NCBI GenBank assembly: GCA_007922225.1
Contig: ML679954.1
Coordinates: 19,631,619 to 19,695,618, forward strand
Length of the DNA: 64,000 bases
Direction: 5' to 3'
From: Emydura subglobosa
Taxonomy: Eukaryota; Chordata; Testudines; Chelidae
Both the position numbers and the translations under genes were made by a program. Shown here one piece after another: positions 1 through 12,564 of this stretch. The notes beneath the pieces were generated by a model that did not search any database, was not told the DNA's origin, and worked only from the letters and a program-made list of their open reading frames with translations. Position 1 is the first letter of the stretch. Each line of letters starts with the position of its first letter.

Positions 1-198
1 TTACTTTCCATAGGACCTAAAGCACCAAACTTTGGACAGCTAATCTACTTTTCTACTATCAAAATGTTCTTTAAATGTTAGATCTTCCATTATATTTGAA
101 ATTATTACTCCAGAATGTTTTCTTACCACGGTAGCTCCATTGTATGTGCCTCTATGTTCTTAACATCAATTATATTGCCATTATTTCAATCCTTCCAG

Positions 199-414
199 TT
201 GACAGCTGACTTGATCTCGAACATATTCACCGCCATTGGCTCAGTAACGTTGGCCTTGTTATTGATCCTCTTCTTGGCAGTTGTGGTTTCCGTCATAGCT
301 GCCAACAAACGGGCGACTCAAGGGACCTACAGCCCCAGCCGGCAGGAGAAGGAGGGATCCCGTGTGGAGATGTGGAACATGGTGCAGCCACCACCAATGG
401 AAAGACTGATATAG
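199..414 (+). CDS. CRB1: CRB1 terminal coding exon (transmembrane segment and cytoplasmic tail)
   Basis: This is the last coding exon of crumbs 1, an apical polarity protein of photoreceptor and Müller cells. A pyrimidine-rich tract ending in CAG at 196-198 is the acceptor, and translation from 199 begins [11 protein letters not shown] hydrophobic helix follows (residues about 11-35 of the exon, rich in L, V, I and A). The tail of about 37 residues starts [14 protein letters not shown] and ends ERLI, then TAG at 412-414. In the Crumbs family the GTYSPS region binds FERM proteins and the C-terminal ERLI binds the PDZ domain of PALS1. Both motifs are intact. An open frame continues upstream to an ATG at 115, but that stretch lies before the acceptor and is not Crumbs-like, so I take 199 as the exon start. 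The EGF and laminin-G exons lie off the left edge. The identification rests on recognising the distinctive tail. Confidence 0.93.
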   Translation: MTADLISNIFTAIGSVTLALLLILFLAVVVSVIAANKRATQGTYSPSRQEKEGSRVEMWNMVQPPPMERLI

Positions 415-865
415 CAGAAAACACTCTGCGCTACATGCTGGCAGGCATCTTGCCGAAAGGAAATATAGTATGGAAATATGATGGAAATGGTTGTTAATCT
501 TGTTTTTTGATACCAAGGAATATGTGATGATTTTAGAGGCTGTTGAAAATATTTGGCATTTAATCCAATAACCTTAAGGGTCTTTAACATTTGAATGAAC
601 TGATGCCATTTCTCACTGTTTTGGACCTGCCTCTGAAAGGACAATTTTGTTTGCACTGGAATTTTCAGCCTTGGTAATCAGCAGTAGGCCTTACATAGTG
701 TAATGGCTTCTGGAATACATGCAAGTGCCTGTCTCTCAGATACTGTTTGAACCACAGCTTCTGTTTTGCTTTTCCCTTTGACTGCCTAGAATCATTGTTG
801 CAGAAGTCAATGCAGAGAAATAAAATCAGCCTGTTCAATAAATACATCATAATTATGTTGCGAGC
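415..865 (+). terminator. CRB1: CRB1 3'UTR and candidate polyadenylation site
   Basis: Non-coding sequence follows the CRB1 stop codon. Two canonical AATAAA hexamers lie close together at 819-824 and 837-842, with TG-rich sequence beyond them at about 855-895. This is the usual arrangement of a vertebrate cleavage site. I place the likely transcript end near 860. A longer isoform cannot be excluded. Confidence 0.55.
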
Positions 866-1344
866 AGTTTTAGCATTAGAACTGTGTGTCTCAGCATATC
901 TACTTTCATTTTTTAATCAGGGATTAAAAGGAAGCTATGGGACTGCTCTCCATGAAGCAAAATAATCAGTTCAAAAGTTATTGGCTTACTTCCCTTCAGT
1001 GCGCTCAATTCACCTGTTGTTTCACCATCGTTTTCTAGATAGAATTCCCGTAGCCTCCAGTGACAAACACATGCTCTTCTCTGAGCATCAGAAATGACAC
1101 TCCAAAATGTTAGGTTGACCCAGGTTACTTAATCACACCTCTTTAAAGGCACGGAATCTAAGCATTATTTCAACACTGCATTCCCCACCGCTGTCTTGTT
1201 CTTACTGTATCACTACACTAACATGCACTCTTAACCCTCATGCAACCCAGGTCATAAATATACATTAAGTGCAAAACAGATAAGCTTGCTCAAAAATGTG
1301 CTGCCCAAGATTGCTGGAAAATATCAAGAAAGGAGAATAATTGT

Positions 1345-1545
1345 TGTGTGCCTAAAGCACTGGACTGGGAATCATGAGATATGATTCCCAACTTTGCAAC
1401 AGATTTGGTGTGACCTTGGGCAAGTCATTCACCTTTCTGTGCCTCAGTTTCCCTCTAACGGAGGGTGATATTTGCCTACCTCATATTCCTTAATATTTGT
1501 TTAAATGTTTGTTGGAAGAGCTAGAGAAATGTAAAATATAATTGA
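1345..1545 (+). mobile_element. MIR/CORE-type SINE
   Basis: The central part carries the hallmark MIR core: a stretch reading TGTGACCTTGGGCAAGTCA near 1411, then TGCCTCAGTTTCCCTC near 1440. A tRNA-like head (ACTGGACTGGGAATCATGAG, near 1360) precedes it, and a degraded tail with GCTAGAGAAATG follows. This is an ancient SINE in sense orientation, 5' to 3' on the + strand. The boundaries are approximate. Confidence 0.75.
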
Positions 1546-2861
1546 TGGATCAAAGGAAAGTTTGGGAAGTCATCTAACAAGACAGACACCACTGGGGAAA
1601 TTTTCAACAGGATATAAGGCTCAACCACCCAGTTGGTGGGAGGAACTGGCATCCGCCAAAAATGCATCCATGTTGTTTTGTGCTTATAAATGAACTGTAG
1701 GTGCAGATGTTATCTAGCTGTAATCAGGTAATTAAAATGTAACTAAGCTTTATGCTCACACAAATTGTGCTCACAGAAGGGAGATGAAGCCAGTGAAAAT
1801 TTGCCACCAAATTATTTCTCCTGGAGTTCCCAGTGTATAGCATTTTTCATATCCGCTCAATCCTACCCCAGATTTGGACATAGCTCAAATGTTTATGCCA
1901 GTACAAAAACTGAGCTCAGCTGGATCTACTGCTAAGCATCCCACTTGTTAAATGCCCAAAACTCAATCCCCAATGGGCTACTGAGGACCAAATCTGACCA
2001 AAGCTTATATTCTTTATTGGTCATCAGCCGATTACAGAGAACAACGAAGGAGAAAAATACAAGCTTCTGTCCAGTCCTCAAAAACACCTAGTGAAACAGG
2101 AAACAAACAAACACAGAAACCAATCCAGAAGCTGCTCTGAGTTACAACTCCTGCAGCTCCACTGAACTGAATGGAATTGCACATACTGTAAAGTTAGGAT
2201 GGAATCTGGCGCACCCTGTGCTTTGAATGAATGGATGCCAGTTGTCTATTCAGCTGCTCCTGACTTCAATGAACCCCAATGACAGCTACTTACAGAAAGA
2301 AAGAAACCAAAAATACTGGAGACTGTGGTGCTTTAGCTGAGCCTTTAGCAGGGTTTGATTTGTTTGTTATTGCATTCAGCTGACTGACATTGAGGCCCTC
2401 CGCACTAGTTTACAATTTAGCTCAGCCATTATAATATGAGACTAAGTAATAGGACTAATAAGAAACACAGTGAGGCTTGTTAATGATAGTGCTAGGCAAA
2501 ATTTTTCCAATGAAACTTATTTCATCAAAAAAAATGGATGATTTGGGTTACCAAGCTCCAAACACATTCCCACCCACCCTTTGGGCATCATCACCGCCCC
2601 TAAATTATTCCCCACATCGCTAGTGGAAAGAGGTGAGACCCAGCACCTATTGAAAACCACCTACAATTATCCAGTAGTTTAGGATAGGAAGAGATAGTGA
2701 GATCTGCATCCAAATGAAACTCCAGGGAAATTTAAATAAGGAAGCATGTAATTATCCTAACTGGAATCTGGCCAGGACACAAGGTTTAGTAGAACTATAC
2801 ATTACTAAAGTATGTGCCTTCTGCAGTTTTTTAAATGTAAAATTAACTCAATTCTCTCTGC

Positions 2862-2863
<2 letters not shown>

Positions 2864-2904
<41 letters not shown>
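2864..2904. repeat. (TA)n microsatellite
   Basis: About 20 uninterrupted TA dinucleotides, ending in an AATATT transition. The tract is long enough to be length-polymorphic and can extrude as a cruciform. It sits in intergenic DNA. Confidence 0.95.
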
Positions 2905-2908
<4 letters not shown>

Positions 2909-5900
2909 GTAGTATGGATGGTACATAAATGTTATTTTCTACGTGCAGCCTTAAAATTCAGAAATGGCAAACGAACAGGGATTGTGACAAATCATGCACA
3001 AGAACTGCCCATGTTTTTGTTTTGTTCTGTGGGATTATGTGATCAGGCATTTAAAAAGAAAAGTAACCCCAGGCCAGAACAGTATTTGCTGCTCAAAAAT
3101 CAAGAAACATGCCATTTGGAACCAAGTGATCCATAAACATTTACCATATATGGAAATCATATGAAACTGCTTTGTAGCTGGGATCCGGGGCTGTCTGTAT
3201 AAGTCTCCTGCTGCATGCACAGCTTTGGTTATGTGTTCATGCTGACAGACTGTACTGTGTGTGTGTTAAAGGAAAAATATTTAGGATCAGGTGGTGTGAA
3301 TCGGCAAAGTTCCATTGGAGTCCATGAAATTATGCAGATTTACATCAGTTGATAATCTAGCTCTCCATTCCCTAATTTACATGGGTCTTTCCTGTGTTGT
3401 TTGTGACTGTTCCCTAGTCTTATTGGTATTCACACTATGTGTGGAATTGGATAGGAGGTCAAACAGAGACAAGTAGGGCCAACTGTTCTTGGACCTGTGC
3501 AGGTGCTTAAGGGCAAGAGTTCCACACCCATTTTTGTCCCCAAGGAAGGGACGAGCACATTTTACAGCCCTAGTCCACTTTCCAATCCTTCATCTGGTGT
3601 CTACTGGTCTCTGCTGATTTCTCCTGGAGGGCCAGGGGCCTCAGGAAGCAGCAGACCCATTGCTTCCAAACCAAGTAGCCAGCTGGAACTATTAGGAGCC
3701 CACTCAACATTTTCAACTTATTTTAATGCTTGTAGTGGCACTAGTTTCCCCAAGGGAAAGACTAGGCTAGGCTTCCCTCTCTGGGAAGTGCAAGCTGCAC
3801 TCTTAAAATGGGTTGCAGTGGCTGTGCTCCCCATCACCCTCTGGGATGGTACAGAGTTTAGGTACAGCCTTAACTGTGCCCTCGTTGAGTGATTCCCCAA
3901 CCCCCGTCAGACGGATGATATGGAACAACTGTATGATAGGAGAAACTGTCAGACCATGTCCTCTCTTAAGTAAATTTGAACACCAGCTGGCTGTGCCTGG
4001 CCTTACCTCAACTACTGAACCTACTCTGCACAAGCCATCCCAGGTTGTCAGATGTTACAACCCCTTGATCCTTGTTTTAAGGATTGCCTCTGGAATGTCA
4101 TCTCTAACCTACAGTGTACCGTCCTATCTGCCATCAGACTTACAAATCCCCACAGCAAGAACAGATTATTGTGCTTCTCTACTTGCACAACTGACATAAC
4201 TCAGTGCACAAATGAGCCATCTGTTTGGGTGGAGAGGCAACTCTCCCCATATTGCAACATAAGTTGTGCAACTTGCTGCAGGCCATCCCTGCATCGGTCA
4301 TACAGCTGTCCAGAGCACAGTGAAGGGCAGTAAAGTTGGCGTGCGTGCAGACGAATGAGAGAATACAATTCTGTAGGACAACACACCACATAAAATGGCA
4401 CATTTAGTCATTCCTCATGTCTGCTTAGCATAGGGCAGCCCTGGCTTACTAACACATACTTAAGTATATCTACTGTGGCTCTGGCCTGCTCCATGGAGCA
4501 GAGTTATGGCTGTAGAGCAGGGCTGGAGTGTACCTTAACTCTGTTTTTCCGAGTTTCAGGTACTGATGGCAATCAACACTCTGGAAGGGGACAAGCCACT
4601 TCTGGTCAATCTTAACTTTGTCTTAATGAAGTTTTTTGGGCAGCGAATACTCTGAGTGTTTAAAATAGCGCCTATTTAATTCTGGACGTCAGGACAAGTT
4701 GCAAGATAAATGTAATCACCATAATTTAAAACCAGACGATGCCGTCATGTTAGTAACAGAATGCACAGGGATTCTGAGCTCCTCAAAGAAATACAAACGA
4801 TGATGATTCACCGCAGTGGACTTCACATAAAAAGAAAACATTGCCTTGCCTTAAAGTAACGCTGAGAAAGGTGAATGCTGAGAACATAAAGGAAAGGTTT
4901 TTACTATGTTGCCAAGAAGCCTTGAAAGAGTAATTCTCAAAGGATTCTTCTCCCCCTTGATAAAAAGCTATTTTCTCTATTATTTAGTTGACCTATGCGA
5001 TTAGAAATTGCTGTGACTTATATTAACAGGCTACTCTCCCATTTAAGAAACTCCACTAGAGTTTTCCAACTGCAGCAGGCCATTCTCAGCAGCATGCCCT
5101 TAGAGCTGGAAGTCACACCCCTTTGAGGTCTGGCCTATGGTTCAATAGCTGAACTAGTATTTACCATCAGTGTCAGTATCAGAGTATGAGTGCTTGCATA
5201 ACTGTTTAGTAGCCAGTTACCAATCAATGTTAACTGTTCATTTTGATAAACACTCAGATTTTGGACCCAGTATAAATTACAGTTTAAATAAGAAAGGCGG
5301 TAATGGTAGATGCAATTTAAGGAGGACATGACAAGTACAACAAAAGTATAGCAGAAAACGTCTACCTTATTCTCTTCTTCCAGCTAGCAAGGCAACTGAA
5401 AAATTCTTCATTGCATTTGATTAATTTGAGCCATGAACCTGGGACCCACTATTTTCAGGACAAGGATAACAAGTGCAAATGCATAACCCCAGGAATCACA
5501 GGGTGTTGCCAATGTTCCTTTTCCTACTTTACTTGATTGCCTTGCAAATAACGAAACCTGACACTTCTGTATATGATTCGAGTAAGAGCATCAGATCGCA
5601 CAGCGTAAGTCAATAAAGTGAACACTGAGTCGTTGACAACACTAAACATTTTGCCTATTATAAAACGTCACAGTTGAATGAATGGAAGGGGCTTTCATGC
5701 CCCAATGGAGCACGCACAGCCTTCAACCTATTGGCATGTGTCAAGATGCTGCAAAATGTAACATTTATAAAAGATACATCTGGTATGTATTTATTGGGAG
5801 CAGAGTAAGGTCTTGTTTAAATAGTGCACATGCATTTGAAGTGAACAATAGTCAATGCCCCATGCACCCAATGAAAGCATGTTCTAACCTAAACTCCAGC

Positions 5901-8900
5901 TATGATGCATGCCATAAAGTGCCAAGGCCTATTCCACATTGAAAAGGCAGAGATTAAATTATGAATAAAGGCAGAAGTGGGAATCCCAAAGACCAGAATG
6001 CACATTCTCATTTCAGTGGTGAGATTGCTACCTGTAGATTCCCTTTAAATGTTATTTATGGAATAAAATTTTTTGGGGTTTTTATACTGTAACCAATCCA
6101 AGCAATTTTGAGTTATGTTTTGACTTGGCTTCACAAAAGTTATTTTTCATTCCTGTTTTTATGAACTTGTAATTTTTCTCTTAAAATTGTTTGGCAAAGC
6201 AATTACATTTACCAGTAATTTATCCAATGTTGTCTAACAGTAAGGCTGACATTTCCCAAACTTTAAATCATCCTTTTGATCATAACTATACAGGCCTTCA
6301 TCTGGTTTTGTGCTCTTCATCGTACTGTTCAAAGTGTGACATTTTTCTTCACTCAGTAGTGTGTATGACCTTTTAAATTTCACCTGTAGTTTCACCAGAA
6401 GTGCAATTTTCATTGGCATGTATTGTAATAAATAGTGATGACAAAAATGTGTGTTTCCAATTTAAACCCACTTAGTTTCATTTGGCACCTGTGCTGAATT
6501 TGACTTTGCTGCAGAAATATGAAAACACTGTCAGCAAGATAGATTTTGAAGAAGGCATGCAAACCTAAAGGACAGAAAATTTGCACTGGTACATCAAGTT
6601 GTTCGGATGACAGCACTTCCTAATTCTCCCACAATGACATTTTCATCTGTATGAATATACATCTACAGCTTGTTTGCAGTGCATACGTGGTTGTAATGTG
6701 GAGGACTCACAGGTTAAACATCAATTTTCGGTCCCCTAAAATCATTAGTTTAATGTTTTCTGCGCACTCATGTCACTGCACAGTAATACATAAAAAGTAA
6801 TGCGATATGCAGCCAATAGCCACTTAACAATCACAATCAAACTGGCAAAAGTGTAAGCTTATGTGGAACAAAATTAATGGGATTTGTAGATACATTTTTT
6901 CCATAGTGAAAATTAGCTTAAACAACTGAGAACTGCTTTGCCTGCAAGCTTTTTCCTACCATGCAGAAACACCACCTAGAGCTGCAAATCTGCGTGCACC
7001 CAGCAGTGATGGGCCACCCTTCCCGCTGCCCTGAGCCAAGACTAGAGAGGTTGAGGCATGACACATCCCACCTAAAGGCAGATAATATACGACTCTCCTG
7101 CAACCCCCATTAGGCTGCCTAAAGTACTGGTGCCAAATCTAGCAAGACAGGCAACATTTCAAGAATTGGACACAATGTCCAAGGGATCAGAGAACCACTG
7201 AATGAAGCACATTGAAAACCATGACAAAGAGAATCTGAAACAAAAAAGTGATGAACGTTTCCCTCCTTTTCTCTCTCCCTCAACTGCTGGATGTTGCCCC
7301 TTGTTTGCTGTTGCTCCATCTGCCCCACAGATGAAAATGTGTCACTCGGTGCCCAGGTGTGTCATTTTTGAGAACATTAAAAGTAAATTCGCAGGGTACT
7401 GTTTACCAAGTTTCTTTTATGCCCCCTCCCAGCTTCCAAGTAAACTAGTCAAGTGCCCCAGAAAATCCTTTCAGCCAGTGATCTGTGGGAGGGCTTTAGC
7501 TCAATATACCTGCCTGCCCATCCCACCAGATGCCAGAGAAAGAATCTAAATTATTCTGTTTACATTAAAGCTGGGCCTGATAAACAAAATTCAGATCTAG
7601 CTTTTGATGGAGCTGCATTGTTGCACAGCACTGGTGTAATGTGGCCTAAAGCTGATTTAACCAGCACAGGAAAAAGACCATGTCAAGGAACAGTGGTTGT
7701 TAAAGACTGACAAGAAAAATAGATGGTTCTGCTGAAGATGTGCATTTACTAAACTGTGTTGTGCATGCCGATCAATCCTCAGCTGTATTTTTCTCATACA
7801 ATATGACTGAGATATAGAACTGCTGAGTCAAACTTTCTGACACAGATCGGAGTGGGGAGAAGACAAAGAAAAAACAACAAAAAACAATTACACAAATATT
7901 GGTCTGTTGACATTTCAAGTGAGACAATGAGGAGTATTGAAAAAAAAAAGATACAAAAATACTTGGCCAGCAACCAAAAGAACCAAAGACAAATCACAAA
8001 ACAGGCTGCAACTAATTAGACTGAAATGCCAACATTGCTCATCGTTCAACATTGTTCAAAGTATCCACAGTGTCAGACTGCTACCCTAACCCCCGATTTG
8101 AATATGCCAGAGGGAGATGTAGCAAAGGACTGAATCAGAGAAGTTAAATACAAATATTTTAAAATGACATTTTAATTTCAAGCTCGCCATTTTAACATTT
8201 TCCAAATTGTTAAATAAGCATGTTGCCTATTCTGGGAGCAGACTGAAGGTCAGCTGTTTGTATGGATTATTCAGCTGAATATTTAAAATACATAATCCTC
8301 CAGATTGCTAAACAGATTGTATTATATTAATGGGTTATCATCATAAAAGGGAACAGGTTAGTGCTGAATAAAAGAAATTGCTGATACTGTAACACTGCAG
8401 ATGTTAGGAGTTATATTATGGTTCTCAGACCCTATATTGAGAGGAAGAGGCCCCCAAAGTCAGATGCCATCCTTAAATGTTTTGGTCTATGTCACTGAGC
8501 TGTCCAATTGAGCCCTGGGAATGCAAGCAGCAGCACTGTTATTGGTGGAAGAAGCTCCCTGTGCCGTCCCCCTCCCAGTGCAGCCATTATTTGGTCCTAA
8601 AAGATTTTTAGTCCCCTAGCTAGCTCTATAAGTGTGCTAGTCTTTATACAGCCAAACATGGAAGCAAGTCCCTGCTCTTCAAAGATTACAGTCTAAACTG
8701 ATAACACCCCTTTCGTCAATTCCCTCAGCTGCATTCCCTTTGTCCACCTTCAAAGCTCTGCAGAAGCTCCCCAGCCTACAAAATGGATGTGAGTCCTCCT
8801 TCACCCTTTTCACTCTGCCAATGGTGCCAAAGTCACCACCGACTCCTTTTCCTATCCCTCATCTCAGCCCCTTCTTCCATGCTGCCCCAGACCCTTGCAA

Positions 8901-8928
8901 CTACCTCCAAAGGCCCAGCTGCCCATCC

Positions 8929-8936
8929 GTCCAAAC
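8929..8936. repeat. Left 8-bp target-site duplication of the hAT element
   Basis: The octamer GTCCAAAC lies immediately before the element's CAGGGTG terminus. The same octamer directly follows the right terminus at 12353-12360. Eight-base duplications are the signature of hAT transposition. Confidence 0.9.
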
Positions 8937-9407
8937 CAGGGTGAATAAAAATCAATGATTTTTTTTCATCAAGAAAATACTAAATTTCTCTCTCATTTAG
9001 AAAAATAAGTTACAATTAAATCTCATCACAAACATGCTAAACTTACACTTACCATCTCATAACAATGAATTAATGGCTCTAGTCTGTCCAGCCTAACTAC
9101 CAGCTCTTGCTTAGTGGAAGTTCTGGGCTTTCAGTTTCTGTTTCAGTTTCTGTTTCTCAGCAGACTAAAGTCATATGTGCAAAGAAAGACACTGGCTGGA
9201 GAGGACTGTTGTTGTTCTGTGCTTCTGTAGTGGTGGAGCTGGGCCAAGCAAGGCAGAGGAGTTAGTTAAGACACCATCTTAAAGACAGAGAGATAAAGGA
9301 CGGAGGCAGAGTAGAAAGGTACAGTGGAGTGAACTGGAAAGAAAAAGGGAAGACATTATTCAGTACAGCTTCCTATGTTCCCCCACGTTTGCTACAGAAA
9401 AACTGTC

Positions 9408-11838
9408 ATGGCTCCTGGGTATAAGAGAAACCCTATATGGGAATATTTTGAAGAACTTCCTTCCCTAGGTAAAAAAGGAAAATGTGCCAAGTGTAAGCAA
9501 TGCAAGAAAGAGATGCAGGGTCTAGTTGCAAGAATGAAACATCATAAAGAAAACCGCTTATTGGGAGAAAATGATATGGATGAAGATGTGGATATGTCTG
9601 AAGAACAATGTGGATCAGCTGGTTAGTAACTTAAATAATTCACTTTGCAATGCATCATTCTTCAAGACTCTCTCTATGCCTTTTAACGTAAGTGTGATTT
9701 AACAAGTAAATTCCCAAGCTGTTTGCTTGTTGGATGTTGCTAGAAAAAATAGTTTAATTTAGCTAATCCTTATGGTTTGTTTAATTAGTGAACTAGGTTT
9801 AGAATTTATCACCCAAGTATATGGTACAGAAAGCTGCAGTCAGAAAAATCTAGAATTGTCAGTTGCCACTGGGTGTCATTTTCTTATGTTACATAATACA
9901 TGCCCCTTATTTTGGAACATCATGGCCACAGATCATAATGGTGATGCCGTAAGTCTATTCCCTATTTTACTTCAGCATAACTCAGCTTTCCCAAGGGAAC
10001 CCCATCTGATACTTGTTTTCTCAAAAAAACAGATGTGCCAGTGAGTTTTATGGGGCTTACTCCAAAATTAAGTACACTCTAAGTGCAGTCAGTCTTAGCT
10101 TTTTAGATAATTTGGAACTGGATCTGCATCCTTGCTGAAAATAAATGTAAATGATTAACTAATAATAGAGTGAGAAGAACTGAAAAGAACAACTATTCAA
10201 ACTAATTTTTTAATTTTGTTTCAGGATTCCATTTAAGTATACGAGACTTTGACTGTGACTGTCTATCTGCAACAACTTCAAAGTCACCCGTTGGTACTTT
10301 TAGCAGCAGTGCTGCAACTAAACATATTTCAGACAACAAAGTATCAGTAGCAACTAAAAGATTTCAATCATCCAGTAAAAACCATCACCATGGATGGGTT
10401 TGTAGTAAGGACAAGCAAATACCAACAGGACAGCATAGATGAAAAGATTGCTCAGTTCATTTATGCCACAAATTCTCCTTTTCGCTTTGTTAACAATAAA
10501 CACTTCATTGACATGGTTGAGTCCTTACAACCAGGCTACACTCCACCTGGTAGAGCAGACATTGGTGGAAGGTTGCTAGATACAGTGTATGAGGAGAAAC
10601 TTGAACAGTGTGCAGGAAATACTGAGGGGAAATTTGCTAGTTTAAGCCTTGATGGGTGGAGCAATATACACAATGATCCAGTAATATGTGCCTGTGTGAC
10701 AACAGAAGATGGGGTTGCATATCTTTCAGAAACAATAGACAAATCTGGAAATGCTCACACAACAGAATATTTAAAAGAAGTGGCAATGAAAGCTGTAATA
10801 AACTGTGAACAAAATTTCGACTGTCACATGCACAGTTTTATCACAAACAATGCTGCAGATGTGGCAAAGATGAGAAAATACTTAGAAGAAGAATTGGAAG
10901 GATGCTCCTTAATAACATGGCTGCAGTGCCCATTTGATGCATCTTTTAGCCAAAGACTTAAGTACATCTTCTCCAGGAATAAAAGAAAATGTTGTTGAAG
11001 TCGCAAAATACTTCCGTAACAACCATTTAGCTTCAGCTTCGCTGAAGAGAGCACGAGGATCCAAATTAATTCTCCCTCAAGGTATTCGATGGAATTCTGT
11101 GGTTGATTGTTTGAACAATTTATTAATTATTGTCCTATTCTCATAAAACTTTCTGAAGAAAACCGTGATAAAATAGATGGAAGTATCTCATCCAAAATAT
11201 CTAACATTGGATTAAAGAGGAATGTAGAGAATATGCTCAGTATACTGAAGCTTATATCCATAGCCTTAAACTTCAGAGAGATTGTTGCTGCATTGCTGAT
11301 GCTGTCAAAATTTAGAAGGCACTTCAAGGGACATTGAAGAGAGAAATACCTCACCAGAAAGTTAAACTGCAGGCAATAAAGAAGTGAATGGATCAAGCAC
11401 TAACTCCACCTCATTTTCTTGTGAACATTGTCGACCCCAGATATAAAGGTAGATGCCTAACTTCTGAAGAAGATGCTGCTGCCATGGCCTGGGCATCTCA
11501 AAATCACTCCTCAGTTATGCCAGTCATAATACATTTCAGGGCTGGAGTGGAACCATTTAAACAGTACATGTTTACTGATGATGTTTTGAACAAAGTCAAC
11601 TCCCCTGAATTGGTGGAAGTCATTAGCCAGGTACCTTGAAACAGAGTTCCTTCAGTTGCTAAGCCAACTTTTCACAGCAGTAGCTTACTCTGCAGGCACA
11701 GAGAGAATATTTTCATTGTCTGGTATTATTCACTCAAAGCTAAGAAATCGATTGGGAGTTGAAAAAGCAGGAAAACTTGTACTTCTGTTTCAGTCTATGA
11801 ATAAAAATGACAGTGGGAATAGGGAAGATGAGAGCTAG
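9408..11838 (+). pseudogene. hAT transposase remnant (BED finger and hAT C-terminal domain)
   Basis: The ATG at 9408 starts MAPGYKRNPIWEYFEE and runs into a BED-type finger with CAKCKQCKK followed by RMKHHKENRL. This exon ends at a GTTAGT donor near 9622. An acceptor TTTCAG at 10219-10224 resumes the same frame. The frame then shifts near 10380, near 10918 and near 11105, and stops near 11337 and 11637. Diagnostic pieces are GCSAHLMHLLAKDL (about 10920-10962), FLVNIVDPRYKG (about 11411-11446), and near 11695 AGTERIFSLSGIIHSKLRNR, the hAT dimerisation block. The gene was therefore spliced and is now a pseudogene. The DNA-cleaving core is present only in fragments. Nothing suggests domestication, since no single long frame survives. 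Confidence 0.88.
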
Positions 11839-12263
11839 TTGTAGAAGTTTTAAGGACAGCGTATGTTTAGTGTTGTGATGACTTGTCAGAGTTAATAAAA
11901 TTTGAAAATTAAAAAAAGAAAAAAAAAGTTTAAGGACAGCCGGCAACTCAGAAGACTGTTGCAATTGCAAACAAACATTTAGGTAAGATTTAGTTTAATA
12001 AAATATAAGTGCTATTGTGTGTGTGTGATTTAGTTCTTACCATTCCTAATGTACTGCTGCTGCATCTGCATCTTGACACAGGTAATGAGTATTATGTACT
12101 ATTTCCTAAATTAAAAAAAATCAAGTTATCATCTAAAAGGTTACACAAAGTATACCCTCCTGGATGTTGTAAAATGCTGTACGGAGTTGTAAATTATCGT
12201 GTTTTAGTGATCAGATTTGCACCATTGTTTAAGAAATATGTGAAAAAGTATCAATGGGAAACT

Positions 12264-12341
12264 TGATTTAAATCAATTATTTTCTCTTGGTGATTTAAAT
12301 CATGATTTAAATCAATGATTTAAATAGCCTTGATTTAAATC
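12264..12341. repeat. Sub-terminal TGATTTAAATC array of the hAT element
   Basis: The 11-mer TGATTTAAATC occurs at 12264-12274, 12291-12301, 12303-12313 and 12331-12341. A one-base variant lies at 12316-12326. Each contains the palindrome GATTTAAATC. In hAT elements short sub-terminal repeats are often transposase-binding sites. That role here is inference. Confidence 0.8.
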
Positions 12342-12352
12342 AATCCACCCTG

Positions 12353-12360
12353 GTCCAAAC
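12353..12360. repeat. Right 8-bp target-site duplication of the hAT element
   Basis: GTCCAAAC directly follows the terminal CACCCTG of the transposon and matches the octamer at 8929-8936 exactly. Confidence 0.9.
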
Positions 12361-12440
12361 CATTGCTAAAAACTTCTTCTGAGAGGCCCAGGACACTGAG
12401 CGATGTCAGCCTAATGCTCTTTCCAGGAAACTGGAAGGAA

Positions 12441-12530
12441 GAAAAAACAAAAACAAACCCCTCCCCGCCTTCCAAAAAAAAAAAAAAAAAACAAAAAAAC
12501 CCAAAACCAAAAAACCAAAAACCCAACCCC
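12441..12530. repeat. A-rich low-complexity tract
   Basis: A run of about 19 A residues from 12474 is flanked by AAAAAC and CCAAAA repeats. It resembles a decayed poly(A) tail, but no retrotransposon body is recognisable beside it. Confidence 0.8.
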
Positions 12531-12564
12531 TCTCTGGATCTCCCAGCAATTTCTTGTTATCTGA

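Larger units (their letters stand above)
866..8928. other. CRB1–DENND1B intergenic DNA, first part
   Basis: About 8 kb between the CRB1 3' end and the hAT transposon. Apart from a MIR-like SINE and a TA microsatellite, listed separately, I see no exon, RNA gene or recognisable mobile element. The open frames here, such as 3497-3892 and 7202-7549, lack family resemblance and splice context. The 3.5-4.4 kb part is richer in GC than its surroundings and may be an old unrecognised repeat. Confidence 0.5.
8937..12352 (+). mobile_element. hAT DNA transposon, full length but inactive
   Basis: A 3416-bp class II element with both ends preserved. The left end reads CAGGGTGAATAAAAATCAAT. The right end, read inward on the opposite strand, is CAGGGTGGATTGATTTAAAT. 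Identical GTCCAAAC octamers flank both ends. Inside are remnants of a transposase with a BED zinc finger and a C-terminal hAT dimerisation region, then an AATAAA-type signal near 11892. The right sub-terminal region holds five copies of the palindrome-like TGATTTAAATC. All coding parts lie on the + strand. The transposase is broken by several frameshifts and stops, so this copy cannot move by itself. The family name is left open because I cannot search a repeat library. Confidence 0.93.

Noticed and set aside
115..198. In-frame extension of the CRB1 exon back to an ATG at 115
   Set aside because: The extra 28 residues precede a good acceptor (pyrimidine tract and CAG at 196-198) and do not resemble Crumbs extracellular sequence. 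An intronic open frame is the simpler reading.
1345..1420. Possible tRNA gene in the head of the MIR element
   Set aside because: Only a degraded tRNA-like A-box/B-box spacing is visible within a SINE. No cloverleaf with acceptor stem can be drawn.
3497..3892. 131-codon open frame on +, with overlapping frames on both strands to 4403
   Set aside because: No domain, no family resemblance and no splice context. The region is somewhat GC-richer, which lengthens chance frames.
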